Source of the DNA: Brachypodius melanocephalos
Lineage: Eukaryota > Chordata > Aves > Passeriformes > Pycnonotidae
DNA: 64,000 nucleotides
Direction of reading: 5' to 3'
Assembly (NCBI GenBank): GCA_013398615.1
Contig: VZSR01001479.1
Coordinates: 14,560,065-14,624,064, forward strand
Both the position numbers and the translations under genes were made by a program. Shown one piece after another: positions 1 to 10,670 of the stretch; position 1 is the stretch's first letter; the number at the start of each line of letters is the position of its first letter. The notes under the pieces were generated by a model. It had not been told where the DNA came from and made no database searches. It saw nothing but the letters and a program-made list of their open reading frames with translations.

Positions 1-354
1 TGATTTCATCCCAGGGCATAGCAGCCAAAGAGTGTGGGCCACTGTGTTTGTCACCAGTGTCATCCTGGACCTTCTCCTGAGGGCACATGCTAGCCTGGGG
101 AGCCTTGCCACTGCTGCTACTCACCTCCTTGTGCCTCTTCGCTCAGCTTCTTGTTGTTGTCACTTCAGCATTTTTCCTAGTAGGTTAATTTGGTGTAAAC
201 ATTAACCAAGAAATCCAGGAATTTGTTCACTTTGTCAAAAGAAGCCACAGTTTAAATACTCTTGTATTGCATTGTTATAAATCATACCAGGCTGTGTAAA
301 TTCCTTTCCATCTGCATAACTCAGATCAGTTTATTAAATAGCTCAGTATTGCCT

Positions 355-450
355 GGTGTGACTGTAAAAAATAAAGAAACTGAGGCAGAAAAGGGACATT
401 CACTTCATCTTGCCCAGTGGCCTATAAGAGAGCTCTGGGTAAGGAGTTTT
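355..450 (+). repeat. Probable ancient MIR-type SINE fragment
   Basis: The sequence around 375-420 contains AAAGAAACTGAGGCAGAAAA followed within 30 bases by CTTGCCCAG. This is the order of the conserved MIR core as I remember it: a 'gaaactgaggc' block, then a 'cttgcccag' block. The following GAGCTCTGGG also fits the later part of the consensus. The copy is short and diverged, with no visible target-site duplication. A chance match over the shorter motifs is possible. Confidence 0.4.
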
Positions 451-3035
451 TTCACTTCCAGCTCTCTTTGCAGCAGCTTTTGCCATGCTGTAAATAAAGT
501 TCAAATACTTAAATATTTTTTAAATTCCTTTAAAATAATTATAATAAATGCCTTCCTATTTCATACATTTCCTGCCCACATAGCATATTTACATATTACA
601 TGTAGCTGGAAGGTATAATTAGAGATCCCTCTTCAGGCACCTGACTCATAGCACCTTTAGCTTGCCACCATAAATAGGCATATTCAGCTGAGACTGCTCG
701 TGACGTGATGCCTCAGCCTGTGCATGGAAGGCGCCCTCTGCTACTGATCTGTAGGGCAGATTTCAAAATCAGACTTCTTTTCCACAGCAGAAGGCTGTTT
801 GACTGATTCCCAGCAGATGTTTGCATAGGCTTTGACCCTCAGCCTACTGCTGGTCTCATCAGGTGGGGTGAAGGTCGCCTTCAAGTCAAAGCAGCCGTGA
901 GACATCCTCTAAGTGGAGCGTGGTGAGACCCGGGACCTGTCTGTGTCAGCTTTGCTGGAGACCAGCTGCTCGTGCTCTGCTCTGAGAGGTGCTTGGTGGC
1001 AAAGCACTGGCTCTGTGCAAAGCAGCTGGCCATACTGAGAAATCAGGCACTTGGGTCTGATTTCCCTATGTTCTGAGATATGCAGGAGGTAGGGAGGGAG
1101 ACATTTGAAGGTATCTCAAGGCGGTGGGTCTGCAAATGCACTCTGTAGTGCTACTTCTGCCTGCAGCATGTATTTGAACTTGCAAATACAGAACTTTGTC
1201 CAAGAAATGTCAAATCTACCTTGCCTAAGATGGGAACATGGCTGAGGTGCTGTGTGGGTTATCTGATGCTTTGGGAGGTCCTTGACTGTATGTGTATGAA
1301 TTGTGCTAACTGAGCAGGATGGTTTTCCAGCAGGATCAGACTTGGGCAAATCCACTGTGCAGCTGTGAGCAGTATCTGGAGTAAGACTTTTCAAAATTCT
1401 CATAATACCCTTAGCAGTAGCAGGTTACATGGACTGTAACATATACATTACCCTGGATTCCCAGTTTCCTGGTAAGCCTGAGTGCATTTAATGCATAAAG
1501 GTTCCAGTCATTGCTGGACACACTCTGAAGTTCTGGGAAAACGTGGAGCAATGGCTCTGAGTGGGAAAAAGATATACTCAGCATTCCCCAGGAAAAATTA
1601 TAGTTGCCCTATAAGTCCACCCCTGGATCTGCATTGGTTAAAAAGCCAGTCCCATACACTTTCCTGGGTGGCATGAAACTGTATAGTTCACCAGATCTGA
1701 TCCAGTCTGTAAAGAAATGTTTACTGCAGACTCTCAAGAGATTATCAGCAGTCCTGGAAGGTTGCAGAGCTTGATGTCTCTCGATTGACAGAATGAATCC
1801 ACATAGGATGCAGAGCAGGATGTGGTTTCTCAAGCAGAATAGTGACATTCTTGAAGGAGACTACAGGCAGAGGGAATCTTAATTTTAGTTATTGAACACA
1901 GAAACATTTATCTGCTTATGCAACTCTTAGAAGGGAAGGAGAACATGGTCATTCTGTGCAGTCTGTCCTTCAAACAGCCAAGTGTCACCTGGAAAAATTA
2001 AGTACTGGGGAGACTTTACAGCTTACACGTTTACTGGGGAGACATTTACACAAATGGCTTGACCTTGTATCACAGTCTCCAAAGCTGCACATGGAAGTCA
2101 AGGGATTTCTCTAACATTAGAATGGTATTTGTTGGGTCTCAAATGATGGGGCTTTGCAGATTAGCAGTCTATCCAATGAATGATATAATAAAATTTTGTC
2201 TAGCAAAAATTGCTGCCAACATTTAAAAATATCTACCAAATTCTCTTCCCATTGAAACAGTCTTGTTAAAATTGTCTGTTCCAAACAGAATAATGTTTTA
2301 CTGTTCTTGGTTATGTGGTTTTCCTCCTCAGATTTCTGTGAAAGCACATGTTTTGCAAAGCATATCAAAATTGTCTCATAGGCAAAAACATGTAAACATC
2401 AAGAGTGTAATTTTCTTGATATCCCCTGCAAAATGCCTAGCCATGCTGCCTTAACCATTCAGAGGCATAAGAGGAAAAAAGGATTTTGCAGGCACTCCAA
2501 GCCTGAGTGTGTGGAAGAGCTGAGATGAGCCTGTGGCTCTGCAGTCACCCATCAGGAACTCACCCAAATGCTTTTTATGTTGCAGTTTCCTCATTTGGGA
2601 GGCAATTACTGTGTAAAGGATCTGGGTTCTGCCAATGAAAAATATAACACAAGGTCCCATGTGTGGCTGGGTTGGCCCATACCTTTTCCAGCCATACCTG
2701 CTGTTGTGATGCATAATCCTGATTCATGCTCCTGGGAAGAGCATCCTGCAGCACTGTAGGTGGGAAGTTTCTCTCTTGCACTGGCTCCACATTGAGATCT
2801 TTCTTCTTAATGCAACCAGTGCACTTAAGGAGGACAAGCTCACTTCTTCCTTACCTGGGTGTTCAGGGTGAATCATTACCCAAGCACTTGAGTGACAAAC
2901 CCAAATTGTTTGTTGAGTGCCTTTTGCAGTCTGCATGGACACTTTGCCTTCTGAAGGAGGTGTGGTTTCCTTCTCCCATGGAACAAAAGCCCTGCAGACT
3001 CCCTCTGCTCCACACTGTGCTTTAACCAGAGCTGA

Positions 3036-3115
3036 AGTATGTATATAATAATACATAGATCTATATATATCTACATATATATATATGTACTGAAGTGTAT
3101 AATCTACATAGATAT
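3036..3115. repeat. AT-rich low-complexity tract
   Basis: This is a run of alternating TA and ATCTAC/ATAGAT-like units, including TATATATATATG. It is low-complexity DNA that probably arose by replication slippage. It may be length-polymorphic. Confidence 0.75.
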
Positions 3116-3574
3116 AGAACTTCTATCTAAGTTCTATGTTGCTCCTGCTTTATGGGTGAGAAAAGGGGATGGTGTACATATCCTGAACTAAGAAGTTAAC
3201 TTTTCCTTGTGCTCTTCCTTTGTAGCCTATCGAGTCTTTCAGTGAGAGGAATTATAATCCTTCTCCTAGCAGCACTTCATGAACTGAAATCATTCTCTAG
3301 GGTGATGATCACATCCAGTTCTCGATATATGGACATGGGTCCTGAGATCCCACACATGGATACGCAAAGGACTGCATGGTGTGCTGAAGGCTGGGGAGAA
3401 GATACCCTTGTGTGAAAGATGGAACTTTTTTTTCTGAAGCCTGCTTCAAGTGTTTCTTCCATAGATCTTTTTAATTGTCTTAAAACCATTTCCTTGATGT
3501 GCTGGGCTGTAAATCCTTGAAGGAATAGCACGGTCTAGGTGGAGGTTGGTTGGCTTTGTCCTTTTTCCGTGAGC

Positions 3575-3618
3575 CAAGAATTACTGAAAGAAAGAAAGAA
3601 AGGAAGAATTACTGAAAT
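3575..3618 (+). repeat. (GAAA)n microsatellite with flanking direct repeat
   Basis: A short GAAA tetranucleotide run lies between two copies of AAGAATTACTGAAA, one starting near 3576 and one near 3604. The spacing suggests that the repeat expanded within a small tandem duplication. Confidence 0.75.
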
Positions 3619-6600
3619 GTTGCAACAATCAATCGGGTGAGTGCTTTCATTGTAAATCTGTAAATCCTCTTAACCCCTATTTGTAAGAGATGAATGGGAG
3701 CCTGCAGCCCATCTACTCATATCACTCACATTCATCCCAGAGATACAACAGCAAATACTGATTTCTCCCTATTTTATCCAAGAGCATTTATCTTCCAGTG
3801 TTCAAACTGCATTTCCATGATGTAAGAAGAATTGTCGGGATAATTAACTAATATAGTTAAAACGCATCAGTTTGAGCAGATGTTCTTCTCTGTGCTTTTA
3901 ACATGAATGGCCTTGATTTTGCAGCAAAGTCAGTGAGATGGCATCTAAATGCAAGGGCTTGGGTTTGTGAAGTCTTGCAGAATGATGGCTTATATTTATA
4001 TTTCTTTCAGAAACTCTCCTTATACTGCACACAAACCTCATTCAGAGAGTTTTACTGAGACAGGACATTCAAGCCTTTATTATTAGGGGATGTCTGCAAT
4101 GCCATTGTCTGTTTGATATTAATTCTTCCAGCTGTGCATCTGTGTATTGTAATTGCACTGATTTATTTGGTCACAGTTTGTTTTCTGCAGTGTCCTCGTG
4201 CCTGCTCAGCACTCGTGATGTTGACGTTGAACGTGGGCTGTGTGGCAGATGGGACTCTCCTGTATCAGAAAAATATGGGAATATATGGAGATGGCAGATG
4301 CAATGCTGGTCTCTCCACTCACTCTTGGCTCTGGAATTTTGTCATCCAGCCATGGAGGACCTGTGCAGGCACAAATGGCCAAAGTATTGAGTGAACAGAA
4401 ACTACAGCTCCGCAGGAGTTAGGGACATCTTGCCCACAGGAGAAACAGCAAGTAACTGCAATTCTCAAAAGCCTTTACTGAGTCCTTAACTGCAGTATTT
4501 CCTTGCTCTGAATCTGGCCAAATTTAGGTAGGTTTTAACAGGGATAGACACGTTTCTACCACAAAGGTCACCTATCCGCCAAATTTCAAAATTTCTCTTC
4601 TAAAGCTAGAGATCCTCATATAAAAGGTTGCCTGGATTTCTTTAACATGTGCCAAGCAATATATTTTTCCTTTAATAATATTCCTGGAAATGGCTGACCC
4701 GTTTTGGCTAAAGCAGATGTCAAATTGTTTGGAATGAAATCTCAGTGCTAAAGTTTGGCAAGTAGAGTAATATGCCATTTTGTTAACACTGGGGAAGGCT
4801 GAGCACCATGGCAGCAGGGAGGGGAGGTGGCACTGCTGGTCAGCAAAAAAAACCAGCAAGTGCTGCTTTTAGGAAACTGCCAGCTTGAAGTCAGTGAGGA
4901 ACATCCTTGGACTCCTGCACTCTGAGTTTTGTATGTTCTCCTCAAATAGTGAAAAGGTATCAGTGCTACTTTCAGCTACCTTGAACTGCTTAAATATGTA
5001 GTTTAAATCACCCAGGCTCCTTTCTCCCCACCTGTATTGCTCCTATTTGGCTTAAGGCTGGATCTATATATGGAATCTATAGTTATGTATTGGAGTTTGG
5101 CCTGAAGTAATTTGTATTGCTAACTTGGTACCCCTTTTCCACCTTGGAGGTCCACCTGCAGAACCCCTCTGTGCCAGACAAGAATGTCCCCATAGATGTT
5201 TCACCATATAGTTACATCTTTTGTGTTAAAGCCTTACAGGGCTGTGATGAGGACAAGGCTCCATTCTTCTTTGCTCAGTGCCCTGTCTCCTTTCTCTGTA
5301 TTTTAGGACCCAAGTAATAGGGACATAAAGCTCCTGTTCTGCTTCCTGATTGTATATGATGCTTTATTACATAAATGGGCTGGGAAAAGCTGTGGCATGC
5401 CATACTGAGTAGGCTTTGTCTCAGACAATACTATTATTTTTGGGAGTAGACATGAAGTTCCTGTCTCTAGAATTGAAAATGAATATAGGAGTGACTGAAC
5501 AAACAAACCTGTTACACTCTTAAAAAATTGTGTGCCCATTGACCTCAGCGCCCCAAGCTGGATTTTCATGCTCTTTCCAAGTTCTTGCTGTGCATGCCCT
5601 TTCTATGCCCTCACTTACTACTCAGACTTTATTAAAAAATTATACTGGTACCAGAGCATGGGCCCGGCACTTCTATGAACTACAGAATTGTGAATATCTC
5701 TTTTTATAGGTACAATATGTGCGTGCTGTGGCTTTGGGGACAGGGTACATCAGTGTCAGAGTGATGCTAATAATAGCCTCTAAAGATAATTTGAGAAGTT
5801 GCTTACCTTTCCCCAGGGAACAGGACATGTCTTTGTGTTTCCACCTTCAGATACACAAGCCACTTGTGGGCTTGACTGCATAGCAAACACAGTGAGAGAG
5901 TCATCTTTGCTTATGCAGATTTTTTTTTCTTCTTCTCCTTTATGCTTTGCTTTGCCCTCTCAGTACCTTTCTGCCTTTTCTCCGAGGCTAGCGATTTCTT
6001 GGCAAGTTATTGTTCATAACCAAAGAAAGGTAGTGGGTAAGCAGCAACTGCTGTCTGAGGTAGCCCAAGCTGACCCTGCCACTGCTTTGGTAGGAGAAAG
6101 AAGCTGCTTCAGAAGAGCACAGCTGTCCTGGGCTTTGTGCACACAAGGGCTGCTCAGAGCAGCCCCTTGACCCCCTGCCGACCTCTGCCACTCTGACTGA
6201 TAACAGTGATCGCAGTTTGTGTTGAGGCTTTGTTCTCTGCTGCACAGAGAGAAACATTAAACTGCAGAATGACTGAGTGCCTTTTCAAGGGCTACATAAT
6301 GAATCAGTGAATGAACAACTCCCAGCAGCTCCAGACCCCTTCTCTCTGCAGCACAATGCCTTTCTCCCTGTATGAAGATGTGCACGTAGTGTAGGTTGCA
6401 TACAGAATTATGTATTTCAAAAGAAATTTGAATATTAATATTTATATTGTACTGATGCCACTGTCCTCTAGGCTCTGTGAATAGCAGCACCACAACAAAG
6501 TGAATTATTCCTTTTATGCAAACCCTGGCCAGTGAAATAGCTTGCCAATACAAAATAAATTGCTGCACAAAAGTTTGACAGCTACATTCATTATATATGT

Positions 6601-7124
6601 CAATCAAAGGATCCTAAAAGCTTTATTGTCCCAGTACAGTGTCTGAACAATCTGCTAGCCCAATATGCTGCAAAGCTATTTTCTCACTACTCCTTCCATT
6701 TAAAAAATAGCCACCAATAACTTTTGACAAACAGTCTGAGAAAACTGCATGAGCAGCAAGGAAATCTTAGATTTTCTTGGGTAGCTGTGGGTTGGAGCCT
6801 TCCACTCGCTGGGCTCTGTCATATGTCACAGTAGATGAGATCTGGTCAGAAACACGGACCCCTAAAATTACCCTACAAAGCCCTGACAGGCTGGGGTCAT
6901 GCGGAGGGCATGGGGAGTAAGGGAGGGAAAGTTGTGCTAAATAGAAACTAATTAAACCATTTTTTGGTTAAGGCTTTTGGTTGCTTTGCCAGGTATCAGA
7001 CATGCAAGCTCCTGCGTCCCAGGTCTCCAGGTCAGGCTGGGCCCGTTTTGATGAGCTCTTGCTCTCAACATACCACCCTTCAGCAGGGAGTGTGGGGAAT
7101 GTGTATTTCCGTGTGATTCCCTTC

Positions 7125-7321
7125 TTCCATCGCGCTCGCTCCTGTCGAAGCCCGCCCGTCTCTCACGGCTCGATGAGCGGTAACCGGGGGCAGGGTGGGG
7201 CGGGAGCGGGGCCCTGTCCGGCGGGCGGCTGCGGCCCTCCCGCAGGGCGGTGCTGCCCTGGGCCGGAGCGGGCCGGGCCGAGCCCGGGACTGAGGCCCCG
7301 GCAGCGGCGAGAGGAGCGAGC
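7125..7321. promoter_or_regulatory. Edge of a CpG island, possible promoter or first exon
   Basis: I count roughly 27 CpG dinucleotides in about 190 bases, whereas most of the window is strongly CpG-depleted. A GC box (GGGGCGGG) is present at 7197-7204. An ATG at 7173 opens a frame that runs into the gap at 7322, but its context is weak and the encoded Gly/Pro/Ala/Arg-rich peptide is what any GC-rich DNA would give. Unmethylated CpG islands of this density usually mark transcription starts in vertebrates. Direction of transcription and the gene served cannot be told, because the island is cut by the gap. A GC-rich repeat is the main alternative. Confidence 0.5.
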
Positions 7322-7421
7322 NNNNNNNNNNNNNNNNNNNNNNNNNNNNNNNNNNNNNNNNNNNNNNNNNNNNNNNNNNNNNNNNNNNNNNNNNNNNNNN
7401 NNNNNNNNNNNNNNNNNNNNN
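7322..7421. other. Assembly gap (100 N)
   Basis: This is a run of exactly 100 N. That length is a common placeholder for a gap of unknown size, so the true distance between the CpG-rich block and the CR1 fragment is not known. GC-rich sequence like that on the left edge is often lost from bird assemblies. Confidence 0.97.
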
Positions 7422-7437
7422 GGCTCCTCAGAACAAG

Positions 7438-7884
7438 AGAGCCATGGAGCCCCTGGAGCAGGTCCAGCTCAGGGTAACAAAGATGATGAAGGGACTCATG
7501 TATGAGGAAAGGCTGAGGGAGCTGGGCCTGTTCACCCTTGAGAAGAGATGGCACAGAGGGAACCTCATCAAAGTCTATCAGTATCTGAAGGGAGAGTGCC
7601 AAGAGGATGGAGCCAGGCTCTGCTTGGTGTTGCCCAACAATAGGACAAAAGGCAGTGGGGAGAAACTGATGTGCAAGAGGTTCCACCTGAACATGGGTAA
7701 GAATTTCTTTACTGTGTGAGTGACCAAGCACTGGAACAGATTGCCTAGAGAGGTTGTGGAGTGTCTCTCTTTGGAGATATTCAAAAGCTATCTGGACACA
7801 TTCTTCAATAACCTGCTTTGGGGGGACCCTTGCTTAATCCTCCAGTGGTCCCTTTCCAATCTTAACCATTCTGTGAAAGTGTGA
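7438..7884 (+). mobile_element. CR1 LINE fragment, 3' region
   Basis: This is a 5'-truncated copy of chicken repeat 1 (CR1), a non-LTR retrotransposon of birds. Diagnostic blocks appear in consensus order: TATGAGGAAAGGCTGAGGGA, then a 'gagaagag...' block, then TATCTGAAGGGAGA, AATTTCTTTACTGTG, CACTGGAACAGATTGCC, AGAGAGGTTGTGGA, and finally the tail CCATTCTGTGA. Many substitutions and small indels show that it is inactive. Its left end lies near the gap, so more of the element may be hidden there. Open frames inside it reflect the CR1 3' region rather than a host gene. Confidence 0.93.
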
Positions 7885-10597
7885 CGTTGTAATCTTGTGT
7901 CATGATGGGCCATATTAAATCTGATTTATGAGAGTGTCATAACTTCACTGTCTTTGTTCTGGGCTGGAACTTAGATTGAGTTTTACAACTCAAAATATTT
8001 TGGAGGTTGGTTGTTTCCTCTAAGTGCTCACCTTGCTTCGTAATGTGTGCTGGTGTGTGGCTTTGCTCTCAGACCCTGGTCATGGGCACTGCAGCAGCAG
8101 CAATACCTCAGGAGATTACTTCCTGCACACATATCTGCCCATGCCTTTCTGACACTGCTTTTGGGATGAGATGCTGCCCTTGGCCTGTGCTAAAGGGCTG
8201 ACCTGAAAGTGTAAACAATAGCCTTGCTCTTGTGTTTGGGAGTGAACCATGGGGATGCTCTGTGAGGAGGCATGCAGAGGAGATACTGCAACAGGATTGC
8301 TGATCGTGACAACTAGTGTTTCTACTGAAAAAGCCTGGTGAAGAAATAGGAGAAATGGAAACTTTCAAAGAATTGAGGTGTTAATTCATGTGCTGAGAAA
8401 GCTGTGCTGCCCACTCACCATCCCAAGAACTGTGTGACATTTCCCTGAGGTGCACTGCTTGCTTCTGCATCACGGGTATGTGTTTGATCACAGGCAAAAT
8501 TAAACATGCTTTTGTAATCAGTGGACTCCACAAGTAACTTTAGGATACATGGGAGTAAAAAGACATAGACTGACGCTTCTGACAGTGTTGAAGTTTACAT
8601 ATTTGGTCTGTTCTCTCCCCAGATCCTTGAGATCCTGTACAGAGCCCTTTTATTAATGTTTTAAATAATTAGCACAGTTGTGGAAAGGGCATAGAAATCT
8701 TTTCAGTGCAATTTATGGTGAGCACCAAATATTGTGCAACAGAATGTCTGTTATCTGTGATAACAGCTACCTTGCAACTGACAACTATCTTTGATTTCAG
8801 GTTTGCAAGATTGGACTCAGCTGAACATGGTTTGGTGATGCTGACAGGATGCAAAAGGCTTCCTGTAAGCAGAGTGGGCTGTGTGTTTCTCACCTCTGGC
8901 CAGGGGCCATCTCTGTAGTGTGTGGGTGCAGTCATGAGGACACTGCAAACACTTTTCCTCCTGTGGTAGGGCCAGGAGATCCAGTCACTATACTTGGTGC
9001 TGTACATGGAAAAAAGTCTATACAAGTCTGAAGCCTCTGCCTTGAGCATCACTTGTTCATCTTGTTCTTCTGGCCCTAAAGGAAACCCTTCTGAAGGAAT
9101 GCGGTACCCAGCCCCTCTACTTCTGTGAACAGGAGGTAGTGGTGGCTTTCCAGGAAGAATAAAGCTGTCTTCGCTGTTTGCCTGTCTCACTTCTCTGCCA
9201 TGTCGGAAAATGTTATTACTCCCTCTGTTTGGGTGATTGCTCACACTTCTGCTGCCAGAGACATCACCTCTGAACTTTTAGCAGAAATCACTCAGTGATG
9301 CTGGGATGGCCTTTGCCAGCTAGAAGCTGTTTTCCAGTGTCAGTCACTTGTAGTTGGCATGTGGATGTGGAACTCTTGTGGTATTTTCCCAATGTTTAAT
9401 GTGACTTTATTGTGTGCTTCCACTGTCTGGGGGGGATCAGCTCTTCTGGTGTGACGGTTGCCAAATTCAGTGGCATTCAGGAGCCTCTCTGGCATTTGCA
9501 GCTGGGTGCAAGGCACAAGTTCCTCGATTTTGCTGCATCAGCCCAGTGAAACATTGTGGGGCTGTGTGTACAGCCAACTGCTTTATGTTATGCCTGGTAA
9601 TGGCTTGTGGATATTAAAAAAAATGTAACCTCCAGCTGTTTAATTTGCTCTAGGGAAAAAAAAAAAAGCTTCCTAATAATCTTCATATTTACTTGGCATT
9701 TTTGGTTTGAAAGCAGATGGATTGGTTTACAAGATAAATGACAAAGCAAGAGCAGAAAAAGTGTGTCAGTGGCTGTACCATTAGAGGGCATTTCTGATGT
9801 GGAGGTCTCACTATTGACCTTTCTAGGTTTTGGGTTGGTTTTTTTTTTTTTTTACAAGTCAGCGTTTTGGACCTGCTGCCCACCAGCTTGCATGTTTAAG
9901 CCCAGCCAACTAATTCCCTGAGTGCCCATTGTCACCTCTCTCTGTAACCTACAAGGAAGGGAAGATGCAGGGCTGTAACAAAGGAGAGGGGCTGAGGTGG
10001 CCACCTTGGCCTTGACAATCAGCACTTCCCTCTCAGTTATGCCTTCTTTGCCACTCCAAACTTGTGTAGGAGCCTCTCCATTGCAGGACTCACCCCTCCC
10101 TGTGGCCAGACCAGTAAATCCCTGTGTCCTTTTGCATGGGCTGGGAAATGGTCCTGAGCCACTGCTGCTTGAGGCAGTGACACTGAGGGAGAGCAAGGTT
10201 CTCTGAGCAGGCTGGTGCTGAGGCTGTGCCCTGCATACCAGGATCACACACCCCTCTGCGCTGGCAGGCAGCTGGCAAGTTGTGAAATATGGTTCAGCAC
10301 CTTTTTTTTCCTGTATTAAACTATGCAGCTGTCCTGGAAAGGATTAGAAATCAGTTCTGGAAAAGACTACAGCAGTTTTTAGTGAAGAGTTCAGCCATGT
10401 CCTTAATTATTTATAAACATCAGGATGTAAGGAGACCATGTTAACCCCTCAGCAGTGAGAAAGATTGCAAATGGTCTGATAAATGACATATGCAAATTTA
10501 CAGGTTGAGTGGGTATAGTTGCAAACTCTGAGATTTAGAAGTGAGGAAATATCAGGAATAAGGTTTCTGCTTAATATTTTGTAAGTCAGACATCTTG
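7885..10597. other. Mostly non-coding stretch with one candidate exon
   Basis: No known gene or RNA is recognised. The stretch holds a candidate minus-strand exon (8894-9274, listed separately), a poly-A run near 9656-9667 and a poly-T run near 9840-9854. Confidence 0.5.
8894..9274 (-). CDS. Candidate internal coding exon, product unknown
   Basis: On the minus strand a 127-codon stretch is fully open and divides into whole codons (phase 0 at both ends). It is bounded by an AG at 9275-9276 and by a good donor, CAGAG|GTGAGA, at 8893. The open frame continues past the donor to 8669, giving one of the longest clean open frames in the window. The predicted peptide is hydrophilic and has a proline-rich SH3-ligand-like stretch, PGKPPLPPVHRSRG, near residue 40. 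This would suit a cytoplasmic tail or scaffold region. I do not recognise a family. The acceptor lacks a long pyrimidine tract. An open frame of this length is only mildly unexpected by chance in 64 kb, so non-coding origin remains likely. Confidence 0.22.
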
Positions 10598-10670
10598 TTT
10601 GGTCAGGCAGCTGGATCAGATGAACATTGTAGGTCCCTTTCAACTGAAATAGACTAATCCACAATTCTGA
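10598..10670 (+). mobile_element. Short CR1 3' tail
   Basis: The segment contains CTGGATCAGATGAACATTG, then TAGGTCCCTTTCAACTGAAA, then ACAATTCTGA. This follows the end of the avian CR1 3' untranslated region, whose consensus runs 'tggac..gatga..', 'ggtcccttccaac', 'attctgtga'. It is a very short, diverged copy, which is typical of CR1 because most insertions are severely 5'-truncated. Confidence 0.75.

Larger units (their letters stand above)
1..7124. other. Non-coding stretch, no gene recognised
   Basis: This stretch holds no open frame that reads like a known protein and no RNA gene I can recognise. It contains a probable ancient MIR-type fragment near 355-450, an AT-rich tract at 3036-3115, a short GAAA repeat at 3575-3618 and one weak minus-strand splice-bounded segment at 2855-3014. 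The rest looks like ordinary CpG-poor vertebrate intergenic or intronic DNA. Confidence 0.6.

Noticed and set aside
2578..2600. CAGTTTCCTCATTTG, similar to an antisense MIR core
   Set aside because: Only a single short block matches, and the following sequence diverges at once from the MIR consensus.
7444..7719. Open frame of 91 codons after the gap
   Set aside because: It lies wholly inside the CR1 3' fragment and reads as CR1 sequence, not as a host gene.
6952..7731. Long open frames on both strands spanning the N run
   Set aside because: Their length depends on unknown bases in the gap. They join a CpG-rich block to CR1 sequence, and the residues are what GC-rich DNA encodes by default.
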